This document shows positions 54,076 to 62,249 of a DNA stretch of 64,000 bases, piece after piece (positions within the stretch are counted from its first letter, which is position 1; the number at the start of each line of letters is the position of its first letter). Position numbers and translations under genes: made by a program. A model generated the notes under the pieces. It worked only from the letters and a program-made list of their open reading frames with translations. It was not told the origin of the DNA and did no database searches. This DNA is from Cytophagaceae bacterium (GTDB taxonomy: Bacteria; Bacteroidota; Bacteroidia; Flavobacteriales; Flavobacteriaceae). Location of the stretch: positions 186,001 through 250,000 of the forward strand of contig PALD01000080.1 in the NCBI GenBank assembly GCA_002710685.1, in the 5' to 3' direction.

Positions 54076-54571
54076 AGCTATGTCTTTTTATTAATCCGTC
54101 GCGAATCGCCTTGCGAGCTCTTGAAAGCGCCACGCGAACGGCTGTTTCATTCATTTCCAACTGTTCAGCAATCTCGGCATTGCTATACTGCTCCACATCG
54201 CGCAGCTGCAGGATTACCTGTTGTTGTTCTGGCAGCTCCTTCATGAGCTGGAACACATGGTCTACTTGATCCCTTGCTTCGGTCTGCCTGGCGGTATCGT
54301 AGCTGCTATCCTCATAATTATTGTGCACGATCTTGAGGTTGTTGCTACTTTTGGCCTTGAGCCTGTCATAACAATAGTTCTTTGTCGTGGTCATGGCAAA
54401 GGCCTCTACACTGCGCAGGCCCGTGAGCATCTTTTTTTTAGACCACAGTTTTAAAAGAACTTCCTGAACCGCGTCCCTAGCTTCAGCCTCAGAGACCAGC
54501 AAGCGCCTTGCCAGCCTGTAGAGCTTGTCCTGAAATGGTGAAACGATTTCTAAAAATTCGTTTTGATTCAT
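54056..54571 (-). CDS. ECF RNA polymerase sigma factor
   Basis: A 171-residue sigma-70 family protein with region 2 (YRLARRLLVSEAEARDAVQEVLLKLWSKKK) and region 4 (LRDVEQYSNAEIAEQLEMNETAVRVALSRARKAIRDGL). It leads an operon with a membrane anti-sigma and two DUF4252 proteins, which suggests control by an envelope signal, with likely autoregulation. No promoter was identified with confidence. Confidence 0.92.
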   Translation of the reverse strand: MNQNEFLEIVSPFQDKLYRLARRLLVSEAEARDAVQEVLLKLWSKKKMLTGLRSVEAFAMTTTKNYCYDRLKAKSSNNLKIVHNNYEDSSYDTARQTEARDQVDHVFQLMKELPEQQQVILQLRDVEQYSNAEIAEQLEMNETAVRVALSRARKAIRDGLIKRHSYGIKEN

Positions 54572-54682
54572 TGCACTGATGCGGTTGGTTACTAGGATGA
54601 CGAACCACTCCTCTTTTTGTTACAAATTATTTTCTTTAAGCAATAATACCTTAAATTTAGGGTTTAAAGGAAAAATTGAACT

Positions 54683-56137
54683 ATGAAGAAAATCTCCCCA
54701 ATCCTGCTGGGTATTAGCCTACTATTGACCACATCATCCTGTTTTAAGGACCGTGATGATGAGGTTCAACCCGCATCTACCCTTGAAATCCAAGACTTTA
54801 TCTATAAAGCGATGAACATTTGGTATTTATACAAGCCCAATGTTCCTGACCTTGCTGACGATCGTTTTACCACTGATGAGGACTATACAAACTTCCTCTC
54901 CAGCTTTGACTCTCCCGAAAGCCTGTATTATGATGGCCTTATTGATAATGTAAATGACCGGTTCAGCTTTATGACTGACGATTACCGTGAACTGGAGAAC
55001 TCATTTGCCGGGGTCACCCTGCAAAATGGCCTTGACTATACCTTACGTTTTGAGCCCGGTAGCAATGTAAATGTCATGGCGGTAGTGCGCTATGTGGTGC
55101 CCGGCAGCCCGGCAAATGCGGCTGGCATGGTACGTGGCGATATTTTTAATAAGATTGATGGTCAACAGCTCACGGCAACGGGTGGTAGCCTCTCTGCAAC
55201 TTCCCGCACTTTATTGAACCAGGACAGCTATACCATATCGCTAGCCACCTATAACGGCAGCACCCTTGAAGCTACGGGAGAAACGGTATCACTCAACAAA
55301 GTTGAACTTACCGAAAACCCCATTCTTATCGCTGAAACCCTGGATGTAAATAGTCAAAAAATAGGTTACCTGATGTACAATTCATTCACGGCAAACTTTG
55401 ATGAACAACTCAATGACGCTTTCGCGAAATTCAAGACTGATGGAGTAACCGACCTCGTGCTTGACCTACGTTACAATGGCGGAGGCTCAGTAAGGACGGC
55501 CACTGACCTTGCGGCGATGATAACCGGGCAGTTTGATGGAGACATCTTCTCCACTGAAGTATGGAACCCTCAAATACAGGAAATTTTCAATACCCAGGAC
55601 CCCACTGCACTGGAGAACAGGTTCAATACCACCATTCGCACGGGTGCTGCAATCAACAGCCTTGAACTTACCCGTATCTTTATTATAGGTACTGGTAGCA
55701 CGGCATCAGCCAGCGAACTGGTCATCAACGGTCTTGCACCCTATATCACGGTCACCCAGATAGGTACGACCACCGTGGGCAAGTTTCAGGCATCCACTAC
55801 CTTTTATGATAGTGAGGCGCCTAACTTTCAACGGGACGGTGCAAACCCAAACCACTATTATGCCATTCAACCGCTTATCTTTACCTCTGCTAACGCTGAT
55901 GGTGTCACGGGATTTGTAAACGGTATTGACCCAGACATTGAGATTGAAGAAAACGTCTTTAACCTGGGGACACTAGGTGATGTAAATGAGCCACTTCTTG
56001 CTGAGGCCCTCGCCCAGATTACCGGACGCTCCATGACCCGCCAGCTTGAAAACTTCGAAGTGTATAAAAGTGTGGGTGAGCGCGGTATGGATAGCCCCAC
56101 CTATCAACGCATGTACGTAGATGGAGTTGAGCAATAG
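54683..56137 (+). CDS. S41-family C-terminal processing peptidase lipoprotein
   Basis: A 484-residue lipoprotein (lipobox in LLTTSSCFKD). Residues 30-100 are an N-terminal helical domain, 110-215 a PDZ domain (VVPGSPANAAGMVRGDIFNKIDGQQL) and 225-430 the S41 protease core. The catalytic Ser is in GSTASASELVINGLAP and the Lys in IGTTTVGKF. The C-terminus is acidic, then basic. It acts in the periplasm or at the outer membrane on unfolded or tagged proteins. A short palindrome copy (55417-55429) encodes DAFAK. Divergent from the sigma gene. Confidence 0.9.
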   Translation: MKKISPILLGISLLLTTSSCFKDRDDEVQPASTLEIQDFIYKAMNIWYLYKPNVPDLADDRFTTDEDYTNFLSSFDSPESLYYDGLIDNVNDRFSFMTDDYRELENSFAGVTLQNGLDYTLRFEPGSNVNVMAVVRYVVPGSPANAAGMVRGDIFNKIDGQQLTATGGSLSATSRTLLNQDSYTISLATYNGSTLEATGETVSLNKVELTENPILIAETLDVNSQKIGYLMYNSFTANFDEQLNDAFAKFKTDGVTDLVLDLRYNGGGSVRTATDLAAMITGQFDGDIFSTEVWNPQIQEIFNTQDPTALENRFNTTIRTGAAINSLELTRIFIIGTGSTASASELVINGLAPYITVTQIGTTTVGKFQASTTFYDSEAPNFQRDGANPNHYYAIQPLIFTSANADGVTGFVNGIDPDIEIEENVFNLGTLGDVNEPLLAEALAQITGRSMTRQLENFEVYKSVGERGMDSPTYQRMYVDGVEQ

Positions 56138-56153
56138 TATTGAGGGTTAGATA

Positions 56154-56189
56154 ATAGATTTTAGACGATAGATTTTAGATGATAGACTA
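56154..56189. repeat. 14-base tandem repeat
   Basis: Two copies of ATAGATTTTAGA(C/T)G (56154-56167, 56168-56181) and a partial third, with a partial unit before them, lie between the S41 gene and its terminator. No function is evident. Confidence 0.75.
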
Positions 56190-56192
56190 AAA

Positions 56193-56222
56193 AAAATCCG
56201 ATGATTGCTCATCGGATTTTTT
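56193..56222. terminator. Bidirectional rho-independent terminator
   Basis: Arms AAAATCCGATGA and TCATCGGATTTT around TTGC, flanked by A and T runs, between the convergent S41 and TonB receptor genes. Confidence 0.9.
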
Positions 56223-56260
56223 CTTTATCCCCTTTTAACTTTATACCCCTATTACCAGGT

Positions 56261-58117
56261 TTACAACTCCAGATTCAACCCAAACCTCACATTCCTTCCC
56301 TTGGTGGTATAGCCCACAAGTTCAGTATAATCTTCATTGAACACGTTGCTCACGCCTGCAAAAAGTTTCAGTTTATTTTTAAAAAAAGTGCGGCTCACGT
56401 ATAGGTCAACAAGACTAAAGGCATCCAGCTCCACATTCCCGCCATTTACAAAGTCAGAGTCTGTACGGCTTCCCGTGTATTGATAATTTACCTGAGCAAA
56501 GGTCCTGTCATCTACGTCAAGGCCCAGCAAGGCATTTGCCCTATGTTTGGGGATCCTAATCCCCGCACGGTCCAGGTTTTCAACAAACGTATAGTTTGCC
56601 CTAAAATGCATCCATGCAGCAGGGTCAACTTCAGCCTGAGCCTCAATACCGCTCACGGTAAATTCATCAGCCACATTTTGATATTCGCCCTCAAAGGTGT
56701 CAAAGTCAATGGTCACATAATCAATAAAGTTCTCCTCAAGACGGTTAAAATAGTTTGCGCTTACGCGAAAAATACCCGTACTCAATTCAGCCCCACCTTC
56801 AACCGTGCGGTCTTCTTCTGGCTGTAAATCTGCATTTGCACCAAAAGGTCCATACAGTTGTGAAAGCGATGGCGCGATGTATGACGTGGCATAACTACCA
56901 AAGAACTTTAAATATCCTTTCTTTAAATCAATGGTAAATGACGGATTTGCATTATACACCACATGACTTCCATATTCGCTGTGGTTGTTGAGCCGGGCGC
57001 CGGCATTCACGTTAAGCCCAAAATCTGATACATACACCACATTGGCATACGGGTCTGCATTTGAGGAACTCTGGCGACCACCAAATTCCGTCCTGCCCTC
57101 AACATAGTTAAAACCTACCACGGTATGCAACTGCTCGCCAAAGTTGTACCTGTTGTACACATCAAGCACATAACTATCTGAGTCATAAAAACTGGGGAAA
57201 CTGCTTTGAAAATCGCGCTCGATCTTGTTATAGGCCGCATTGACAATCAGGCTACCGCTAGTGTAGCCATAGTTTGAGGTCAAGCCTATACGCTTCTGCT
57301 TGCTCACCGCAAGAAAATCTGCATCTTCCAGCGGAAAGGAATTGTCATACTCTGAGTCATAGGTATCATAATTGGCATAGAGGGAGACTTTAAAGTTTTG
57401 GCGAAAGCCATATCCCACTCTTGCGTTCACGTTTTTACGGTCAAAGGCATCAGCCTCGTCCCCCTTGACGGCCGAGAGTCCATCTGTGTATTGACTGGCA
57501 AAACCGGCCCGGTAATCCCATTTGCCCAGCGTACCGCTCACGGTGGCATTGTTGCGAGAATCTGTAAAGGCAAAATCCCTGTTGTCCTGTGCCTCGTTAG
57601 TACCCGTCACACTGGTGATGCTGGCGTGTATCTTGTTTTGTGAAGCCTTGCGCGTCGTGATGTTGATAACGGCCGTCGCGGCGCCACTACCATACAATGT
57701 ACTCGCAGCACCCTTGATAATCTCGATGCTTTCAATGGTATTGACATCCAGCAGCCTTAAATCAAAGTCATTTGCAATCTGTGAGGGGTCTGTCATCTGT
57801 ACGCCGTCGATAAGCACGAGCACCTGGCGGTTGTTTCCCCCGCGCACAAAATAGCTCAGGTTTTGCCCCGCATTGCTACGGCTACCGTTGATCTCCATAC
57901 CACTAACGGAATTTATGATTTCGGCCAGTGATTTACCCTGGTTCTGCTCCAGCTCTGCGCGGGTGATCTTGACGACGACCTTACCGCTGTTTTCACGTTT
58001 GAGGGGTGTTTTTGAATCAGTCACCACCACTTCATCCAGTTCTTCGGGCTGCTGTTGCGCAAACCCTGAAAAGCAAGCCAATAGGCTAGCTGCAAACACA
58101 TAGTTTTTTGTGTTCAT
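56261..58117 (-). CDS. btuB: TonB-dependent cobalamin receptor, BtuB-like
   Basis: A 618-residue outer membrane receptor. The ATG at 58115-58117 gives a clean signal peptide (MNTKNYVFAASLLACFSGFAQQ); a longer frame upstream runs through the riboswitch and is rejected. A TonB box-like EVVVTDS is followed by the plug (VVVKITRAELEQNQGKSLAEIINSVSGMEING; VLVLIDGVQMTDP; ASTLYGSGAATAVINITTRK) and a 22-strand-type barrel ending in RNVRFGLNLEL. The upstream cobalamin riboswitch and divergent btuFCD-like genes make vitamin B12 the likely substrate. Confidence 0.92.
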   Translation of the reverse strand: MNTKNYVFAASLLACFSGFAQQQPEELDEVVVTDSKTPLKRENSGKVVVKITRAELEQNQGKSLAEIINSVSGMEINGSRSNAGQNLSYFVRGGNNRQVLVLIDGVQMTDPSQIANDFDLRLLDVNTIESIEIIKGAASTLYGSGAATAVINITTRKASQNKIHASITSVTGTNEAQDNRDFAFTDSRNNATVSGTLGKWDYRAGFASQYTDGLSAVKGDEADAFDRKNVNARVGYGFRQNFKVSLYANYDTYDSEYDNSFPLEDADFLAVSKQKRIGLTSNYGYTSGSLIVNAAYNKIERDFQSSFPSFYDSDSYVLDVYNRYNFGEQLHTVVGFNYVEGRTEFGGRQSSSNADPYANVVYVSDFGLNVNAGARLNNHSEYGSHVVYNANPSFTIDLKKGYLKFFGSYATSYIAPSLSQLYGPFGANADLQPEEDRTVEGGAELSTGIFRVSANYFNRLEENFIDYVTIDFDTFEGEYQNVADEFTVSGIEAQAEVDPAAWMHFRANYTFVENLDRAGIRIPKHRANALLGLDVDDRTFAQVNYQYTGSRTDSDFVNGGNVELDAFSLVDLYVSRTFFKNKLKLFAGVSNVFNEDYTELVGYTTKGRNVRFGLNLEL

Positions 58118-58136
58118 GTACATAAGATTTATACGG

Positions 58137-58161
58137 AAAAAGGCATGAAAATCTCTCATGC
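58137..58161 (-). terminator. btuB: Riboswitch-linked intrinsic terminator
   Basis: On the minus strand, GCATGA and TCATGC arms (58161-58143) are followed by C and five Ts, 20 bases before the receptor ATG. Another hairpin (58182-58162, AAACCTT/AAGGTTT) precedes it. Together they look like the expression platform of the riboswitch, acting by premature termination. Confidence 0.65.
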
Positions 58162-58196
58162 AAACCTTTATCCCGAAGGTTTTACAATAGTGAAAA

Positions 58197-58445
58197 ATGG
58201 CAGGTCTCCTGGCTCGCCTATCGCACGGCCTTCCCCTCGTCCCATGACAAGAGTGGCTGGGGTTGTGCATTTTTCGCTTAAAGCGAAAGGCATACAGTTG
58301 CGGGAACAGCGCAGATTTTATGAAGTTTGAAAAATGAGCGAGGAACGACGAAACTTAAAAATTCGTAAATCGCACCTCAACATTCGTTTTTCACATCCTG
58401 CTTCCCATTTTAATGGCTGGTCATAATGACCATTGCCAACCAAAA
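58197..58445 (-). ncRNA. Cobalamin riboswitch
   Basis: On the minus strand, in order: AAATGGGAA (58410-58402), the CCCGCAACTG core (58304-58295), AGCCACT (58258-58252), and the B12 box AGCCAGGAGACCTGCC (58214-58199), which are the conserved blocks of the AdoCbl/MeCbl aptamer. The 5' limit near 58445 includes the pair GGTCAT/ATGACC. The variable stem between the core and AGCCACT is formed by an exact copy of the 17-base palindrome (58272-58288). The aptamer ends 82 bases before the receptor start and two hairpins follow. Confidence 0.93.
58272..58288. repeat. Palindrome TTTCGCTTAAAGCGAAA inside the riboswitch
   Basis: An exact 17-base copy forming a variable stem of the cobalamin aptamer. Confidence 0.88.
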
Positions 58446-58691
58446 TTTCGCCGGCGAAGATACTTATTTAATGATGAAATCAGGATTTAGAATTCACAAT
58501 TGTGGATTATAAATCAAACCCCTTCTCCTTGGGCAAAAGGTTAGGTAAAGGGCGGAAAAAAATCAAGGATTACCCTCTCATAAACCAACCCGCTTATTTG
58601 CTAATCTGCTAATTGATCAACTAGCTAATTGATAAATTGGGTAATTGGATAATCCATAATCCCTATTTTTGATCCATAATTATACCACGAT
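58446..58691. other. Intergenic region between riboswitch and btuF
   Basis: Holds a TTCGCCGGCGAA palindrome (58447-58458), a TATCTTCG -7-like element on the minus strand overlapping it (58460-58453) that may drive the riboswitch transcript, and on the plus strand a TATTTTTG -7 element (58664-58671) for btuFCD. The section 58590-58650 is a degenerate repeat of TAATTGAT-like words. No riboswitch is seen on the plus strand. Confidence 0.5.
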
Positions 58692-59831
58692 TTGAAAATA
58701 ACGAGACTACTTCCTGCATTTGCGCTGTTTTTTGTTTTGGCTTGCGCCAAAAAGAAACCCAATGAAATACATCTTCCCGCCGGAAAACCGGTTAAAATAC
58801 AACATGCTGACGGCTTTAAAATCACGGCATTTGACGGTTATAAAATCATCACGGTAACCGAAGCCTTTCCAGAAGCCCAAAAGGATTTTGTGTACGCATT
58901 AATAGAAAAAAACCGAAAATTGCCCGATTCAATAAAAGCAGATGCAACGGTTCACATTCCCGTTAAGGATATCGTGGTCACGAGCACAACGCACATTCCA
59001 TCGCTTGAGATGCTGGGCGTGGAGAGCACTTTAAAGGGCTTCCCAAACCTTGATTATATATCTTCATCAAAAACGCGGGCCCTCATCAAGGCGGGCAAGG
59101 TTGAAGAACTGGGGCAAAACGAGACCATCAATACAGAAACCACGATAAACCTCAATCCTGATGTGGTGGTGAGCTTTGGCGTTGAGGGCGAGAACAAAGC
59201 CCTAGAATCGCTCAAGCGGGCCGGAATTCCCGTGGTGTATAATGGAGATTGGGTAGAGCGCGACCCGCTGGGCAAGGCAGAATGGATTAAATTTTTCGCT
59301 GCTTTTTATGACAAGTTGAATATTGCAGATTCTATATTTTCTGAAATAGAAACCCAGTATTTAAAAACACAAGAACTTGCCGCTTCCGCAAAAGCAAAAC
59401 CTACAGTCATAAGCGGGGCACTTTTCAAGGATGTGTGGTATTTACCGCGTGGTGAAAGCTGGGCTGGACAACTCATCGCTGACGCAAATGCACAGTACCT
59501 GTATGCAGATTCTGAAGGAACGGGAAGTCTCTCATTAAGTCTGGAAGAAGTGCTCGATAAGGCGCAAAATGCCGATTTTTGGATTGCTCCCAATGCCTTT
59601 GAATCGTACACTGATATGAAAAATAGCAGCGATGCTTATGCTCAATTCGAGGCATTTCAAGAAAAGCAAATCTATGGTTTTGGCAGCGCAAAAGGTGAAA
59701 CCGGCGGACTGCTTTATTACGAAGTCGCGCCAAATAGACCAGATTGGGTCTTAAAAGACCTTGTTAAAATCTTCCATCCTGAATTGCTTCAGGAATATGA
59801 ACCTCATTTTTTCAAACCATTAAATGATTAG
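58692..59831 (+). CDS. btuF: Cobalamin/iron-siderophore ABC transporter, binding lipoprotein
   Basis: A 379-residue periplasmic binding lipoprotein (lipobox FVLACAKK), starting at a TTG. The class III binding fold is seen in TSTTHIPSLEMLGVESTLKGFPNLDYIS, NLNPDVVVSFGVEG, GIPVVYNGDW and the distal FWIAPNAFESYTDM. It overlaps btuC by eight bases. Its neighbours and the facing BtuB-like gene point to cobalamin, but a siderophore cannot be excluded. An 18-base palindrome (58735-58752) encodes VLACAK, the lipobox itself. Confidence 0.85.
   Translation: MKITRLLPAFALFFVLACAKKKPNEIHLPAGKPVKIQHADGFKITAFDGYKIITVTEAFPEAQKDFVYALIEKNRKLPDSIKADATVHIPVKDIVVTSTTHIPSLEMLGVESTLKGFPNLDYISSSKTRALIKAGKVEELGQNETINTETTINLNPDVVVSFGVEGENKALESLKRAGIPVVYNGDWVERDPLGKAEWIKFFAAFYDKLNIADSIFSEIETQYLKTQELAASAKAKPTVISGALFKDVWYLPRGESWAGQLIADANAQYLYADSEGTGSLSLSLEEVLDKAQNADFWIAPNAFESYTDMKNSSDAYAQFEAFQEKQIYGFGSAKGETGGLLYYEVAPNRPDWVLKDLVKIFHPELLQEYEPHFFKPLND
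58735..58752. repeat. Palindrome TTTTGGCTTGCGCCAAAA in a lipobox
   Basis: Arms TTTTGGC and GCCAAAA, read as L-A-C-A-K, so the conserved lipobox cysteine is encoded at the palindrome centre. Confidence 0.8.
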
Positions 59832-60849
59832 CAAAAACCATACAAAAGCGTTTCTATTGCTGGGCGTCCTTGTGGTGATTGTCTTCTTGGCAAACCTTGC
59901 CCTGGGCTCCGTTTGGATTCCGCTTGATGACGTTTTGCATATTCTTTTTGGCGGTCAAGCCGAAAAATCAGCTTGGCAATATATCATTATCGATTACCGC
60001 TTGCCCAAAGCCATCGCCGCTATTCTCACCGGCAGTGGTCTTGCCGTCGCCGGGCTCATGATGCAAACTTTTTTCAGGAATCCGCTGGCGGGACCTTTTG
60101 TACTGGGTATAAGTAGTGGCGCGAGTTTAGGCGTAGCGCTTTTGATTTTAGGCAGCGCAGCAATAAGTGCTTCTACATTTGCCACCACAGGTAACTGGGG
60201 AACTGTTATTGCCGCTAGCTTGGGAAGTTTTTTAGTACTAAGTATCGTCATGCTCGTTGCCGCAAAAGTCAGGGATGCTATGGCCCTTCTCATCATTGGT
60301 TTGATGTTTGGCAGCCTGACTTCTGCAGTAGTTAGTATTCTAGCATATTTCAGTCCGGCGTCAGAATTACAGCGCTATATATTTTGGTCTTTCGGGAGCT
60401 TGGGCGATATCTCATGGCAAGGCACGGCAATATTGGCTTTGTGCTATTTTATCGGGGTGATGCTGGCGGTGTTTTCAATCAAGACCTTAAACAGTTTGTT
60501 ATTGGGGGACCAGTATGCGCAAACTTTGGGCGTAAGCCTTAAAAAAAGCCGCTTCATCATCATAATCGCTACCAGTATTTTGGCAGGAAGCCTTACCGCA
60601 TTTACCGGCCCAATTGCCTTTGTTGGTCTTGCGGTTCCGCATTTGATTCGGCAGGTTTTTAAGAGCAGTAACCATTGGCTTTTATTGCCCGCATGTATGC
60701 TGGGCGGGGCATTGCTCATGCTTATTTGCGATAGTATCGCACAAGCACCCTTAAACAGTTTCACCCTTCCCATCAACGCCATTACTTCCCTTGTGGGAGC
60801 TCCGGTCGTGATTTGGTTACTGATAAGAAAACGTAAATTGATATTTTAA
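59824..60849 (+). CDS. btuC: Cobalamin/iron-siderophore ABC transporter, permease
   Basis: A 341-residue FecCD/BtuC-type permease with about ten membrane helices. DYRLPKAIAAILTGSGLAVAGLMMQTFFRNPLAGPFVLGISSGASLGVAL is the typical first region, and GPIAFVGLAVPHLIRQVFKSSNHWLLLPACMLGGALLMLICD is the region contacting the ATPase. Translation is coupled on both sides (overlaps of eight bases and one base). Confidence 0.92.
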   Translation: MISKNHTKAFLLLGVLVVIVFLANLALGSVWIPLDDVLHILFGGQAEKSAWQYIIIDYRLPKAIAAILTGSGLAVAGLMMQTFFRNPLAGPFVLGISSGASLGVALLILGSAAISASTFATTGNWGTVIAASLGSFLVLSIVMLVAAKVRDAMALLIIGLMFGSLTSAVVSILAYFSPASELQRYIFWSFGSLGDISWQGTAILALCYFIGVMLAVFSIKTLNSLLLGDQYAQTLGVSLKKSRFIIIIATSILAGSLTAFTGPIAFVGLAVPHLIRQVFKSSNHWLLLPACMLGGALLMLICDSIAQAPLNSFTLPINAITSLVGAPVVIWLLIRKRKLIF

Positions 60850-61625
60850 TGTCCAGCCCAGAAAACATATTGAGCACTCAAAAATTGAGTATTGGTTACG
60901 GCAAGGATTCGGTGGTTGCGCGGGATATTAATTTGGCTTTTGCCAAAGGAGAAAACATCGCTGTAATTGGTATCAACGGCTCTGGGAAATCAACATTGCT
61001 ACGCTCGCTTTCCGGGCTTTTGCCAGCGTTATCTGGTGAGATTCGCTTTCGCGGAAGCGACATAAAAAGTTTTGCTCCTGAGACTTTGTGTCAAAAACTG
61101 AGCGTAGTGCTTACTTCGCAACCTATTTCAAAAAATCTTAGTGTCAGCGAACTTGTTGCCCTGGGGAGACAACCGTATACAAATTGGCTGGGCCGCCTGA
61201 CGCAGTCTGATAAAAAAGCGATATACGACGCGCTAGAAGCGACGCAACTTCTTGAACTAAAAAACAGAAAATGCCATACGCTAAGCGATGGCCAATTGCA
61301 GCGCGCGCTGATTGCTCGAGCCTTAGCTCAAGACACGGATGTCATCGTGCTAGACGAACCCACGACACACCTTGATTTGCACCACAAAGCATCCATTTTT
61401 CAACTGCTGAAAAAGTTTAGTCAAGAGCTAAGAAAAACCATGATTTTTGCCACGCATGACATAGAATTAGTACTGCCGCTGTGTGACAAAATGGTAATCA
61501 TTAAACATGGAAAAACCATTTTTGACACTCCAGAAAATCTCGTGAACGGTGGACATTTTGATGATTTATTCCCGTCTAAAATTGTTGCTTTTGATAGAGA
61601 GCAGAGAAGGTTTTTGATAAAGTAG
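60849..61625 (+). CDS. btuD: Cobalamin/iron-siderophore ABC transporter, ATPase
   Basis: A 258-residue ABC ATPase: Walker A VIGINGSGKSTLL, signature LSDGQLQRALIARAL, Walker B VIVLDEPTTHLD and switch His in FATHDIEL. Signature reads LSDGQ rather than LSGGQ. ATG overlaps the btuC stop by one base. Two palindrome copies lie inside (60932-60947 and 61043-61060). Confidence 0.92.
   Translation: MSSPENILSTQKLSIGYGKDSVVARDINLAFAKGENIAVIGINGSGKSTLLRSLSGLLPALSGEIRFRGSDIKSFAPETLCQKLSVVLTSQPISKNLSVSELVALGRQPYTNWLGRLTQSDKKAIYDALEATQLLELKNRKCHTLSDGQLQRALIARALAQDTDVIVLDEPTTHLDLHHKASIFQLLKKFSQELRKTMIFATHDIELVLPLCDKMVIIKHGKTIFDTPENLVNGGHFDDLFPSKIVAFDREQRRFLIK
60932..60947. repeat. TTTGGCTTTTGCCAAA palindrome copy
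   Basis: Arms TTTGGC and GCCAAA inside btuD, encoding LAFAK before the Walker A strand. Confidence 0.65.
61043..61060. repeat. TCGCTTTCGCGGAAGCGA palindrome copy
   Basis: An 18-base near-perfect copy (one mismatched pair) inside btuD, in the Q-loop-proximal IRFRGSD segment. Confidence 0.65.
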
Positions 61626-61662
61626 AAAGCGGTTCATCGCTTATTTTCATTATCTTTAAATC

Positions 61663-61896
61663 ATGGAAATGGATATTAAAAATACTAAGATTGAATTAAT
61701 TCAATGGTTGACAACTCTTGAAGACAAGTCTTTGATAGAGAAGATCCTTGCGTTGAGGAATACTGAGCAAGAAGATTGGTGGAAAGATACAAGCGAAGCT
61801 GAGAAAAACTCTATTTTAAAAGGTCTTGAAGATGCCGAAAGTGGAAAATTAAAATCACATTCAGAAGCGCGAAAAACCTATGAAAAGTGGTTATAA
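61663..61896 (+). CDS. Antitoxin-like protein
   Basis: A 77-residue acidic, helical protein (KIELIQWLTTLEDKSLIEKILALRN; GLEDAESGKLKSHSEARKTYEKWL) that resembles antitoxins of RelE/ParE systems in Bacteroidota. Its 3' end overlaps the toxin frame by 17 bases, the usual layout of toxin-antitoxin pairs. The antitoxin reads intact. Confidence 0.75.
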   Translation: MEMDIKNTKIELIQWLTTLEDKSLIEKILALRNTEQEDWWKDTSEAEKNSILKGLEDAESGKLKSHSEARKTYEKWL

Positions 61897-62179
61897 AATT
61901 CTTTGGACGGACCACGCATTAGATGAATTAGCGAAGACCTTTGAATATTTAGAAGAAAATTTTAGTGAGAAAGAGTTACAAAGACTCTCAAATTCTATAG
62001 AATTTACGCTTTAGCTAATTTCCCAGAATCCAACCCTATTTCCCGCATCACAATTTAAAAACATTCGTAAAACCGTTATTTTAAAATATAACACGATCTA
62101 CTACCGTGAAAATGGTGATGTAATTGAAATCTTATCCTTTTTCTCCAATAGACAAAATCCTAAAAAACGCAAATTGTAG
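61880..62179 (+). pseudogene. RelE/ParE-type toxin interrupted by an in-frame amber stop
   Basis: ATG at 61880 opens KSGYKILWTDHALDELAKTFEYLEENFSEKELQRL, a ParE/RelE toxin start. Codon 45 is TAG (62012-62014). The same frame goes on without another stop to a natural end at 62179 (LISQNPTLFPASQFKNIRKTVILKYNTIYYRENGDVIEILSFFSNRQNPKK), the C-terminal half of the same family. The full length of 99 codons fits these toxins. A single base change would explain the stop. Sequencing error or readthrough are other options. Confidence 0.82.
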
Positions 62180-62249
62180 ATATCTACTTCTCCTTTTAGA
62201 AGGTGCAATTCTTAGGAAACCTTATCTTTGACTCAAACCTAATTTTCGC

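Noticed and set aside
58118..58270. Longer N-terminus for the BtuB-like receptor
   Set aside because: The extra residues come from translating the riboswitch and terminator; the ATG at 58117 gives a clean signal peptide.
58600..58660. TAATTGAT-like words as an operator array
   Set aside because: Too degenerate and AT-rich to separate from background without a comparison of related genomes.
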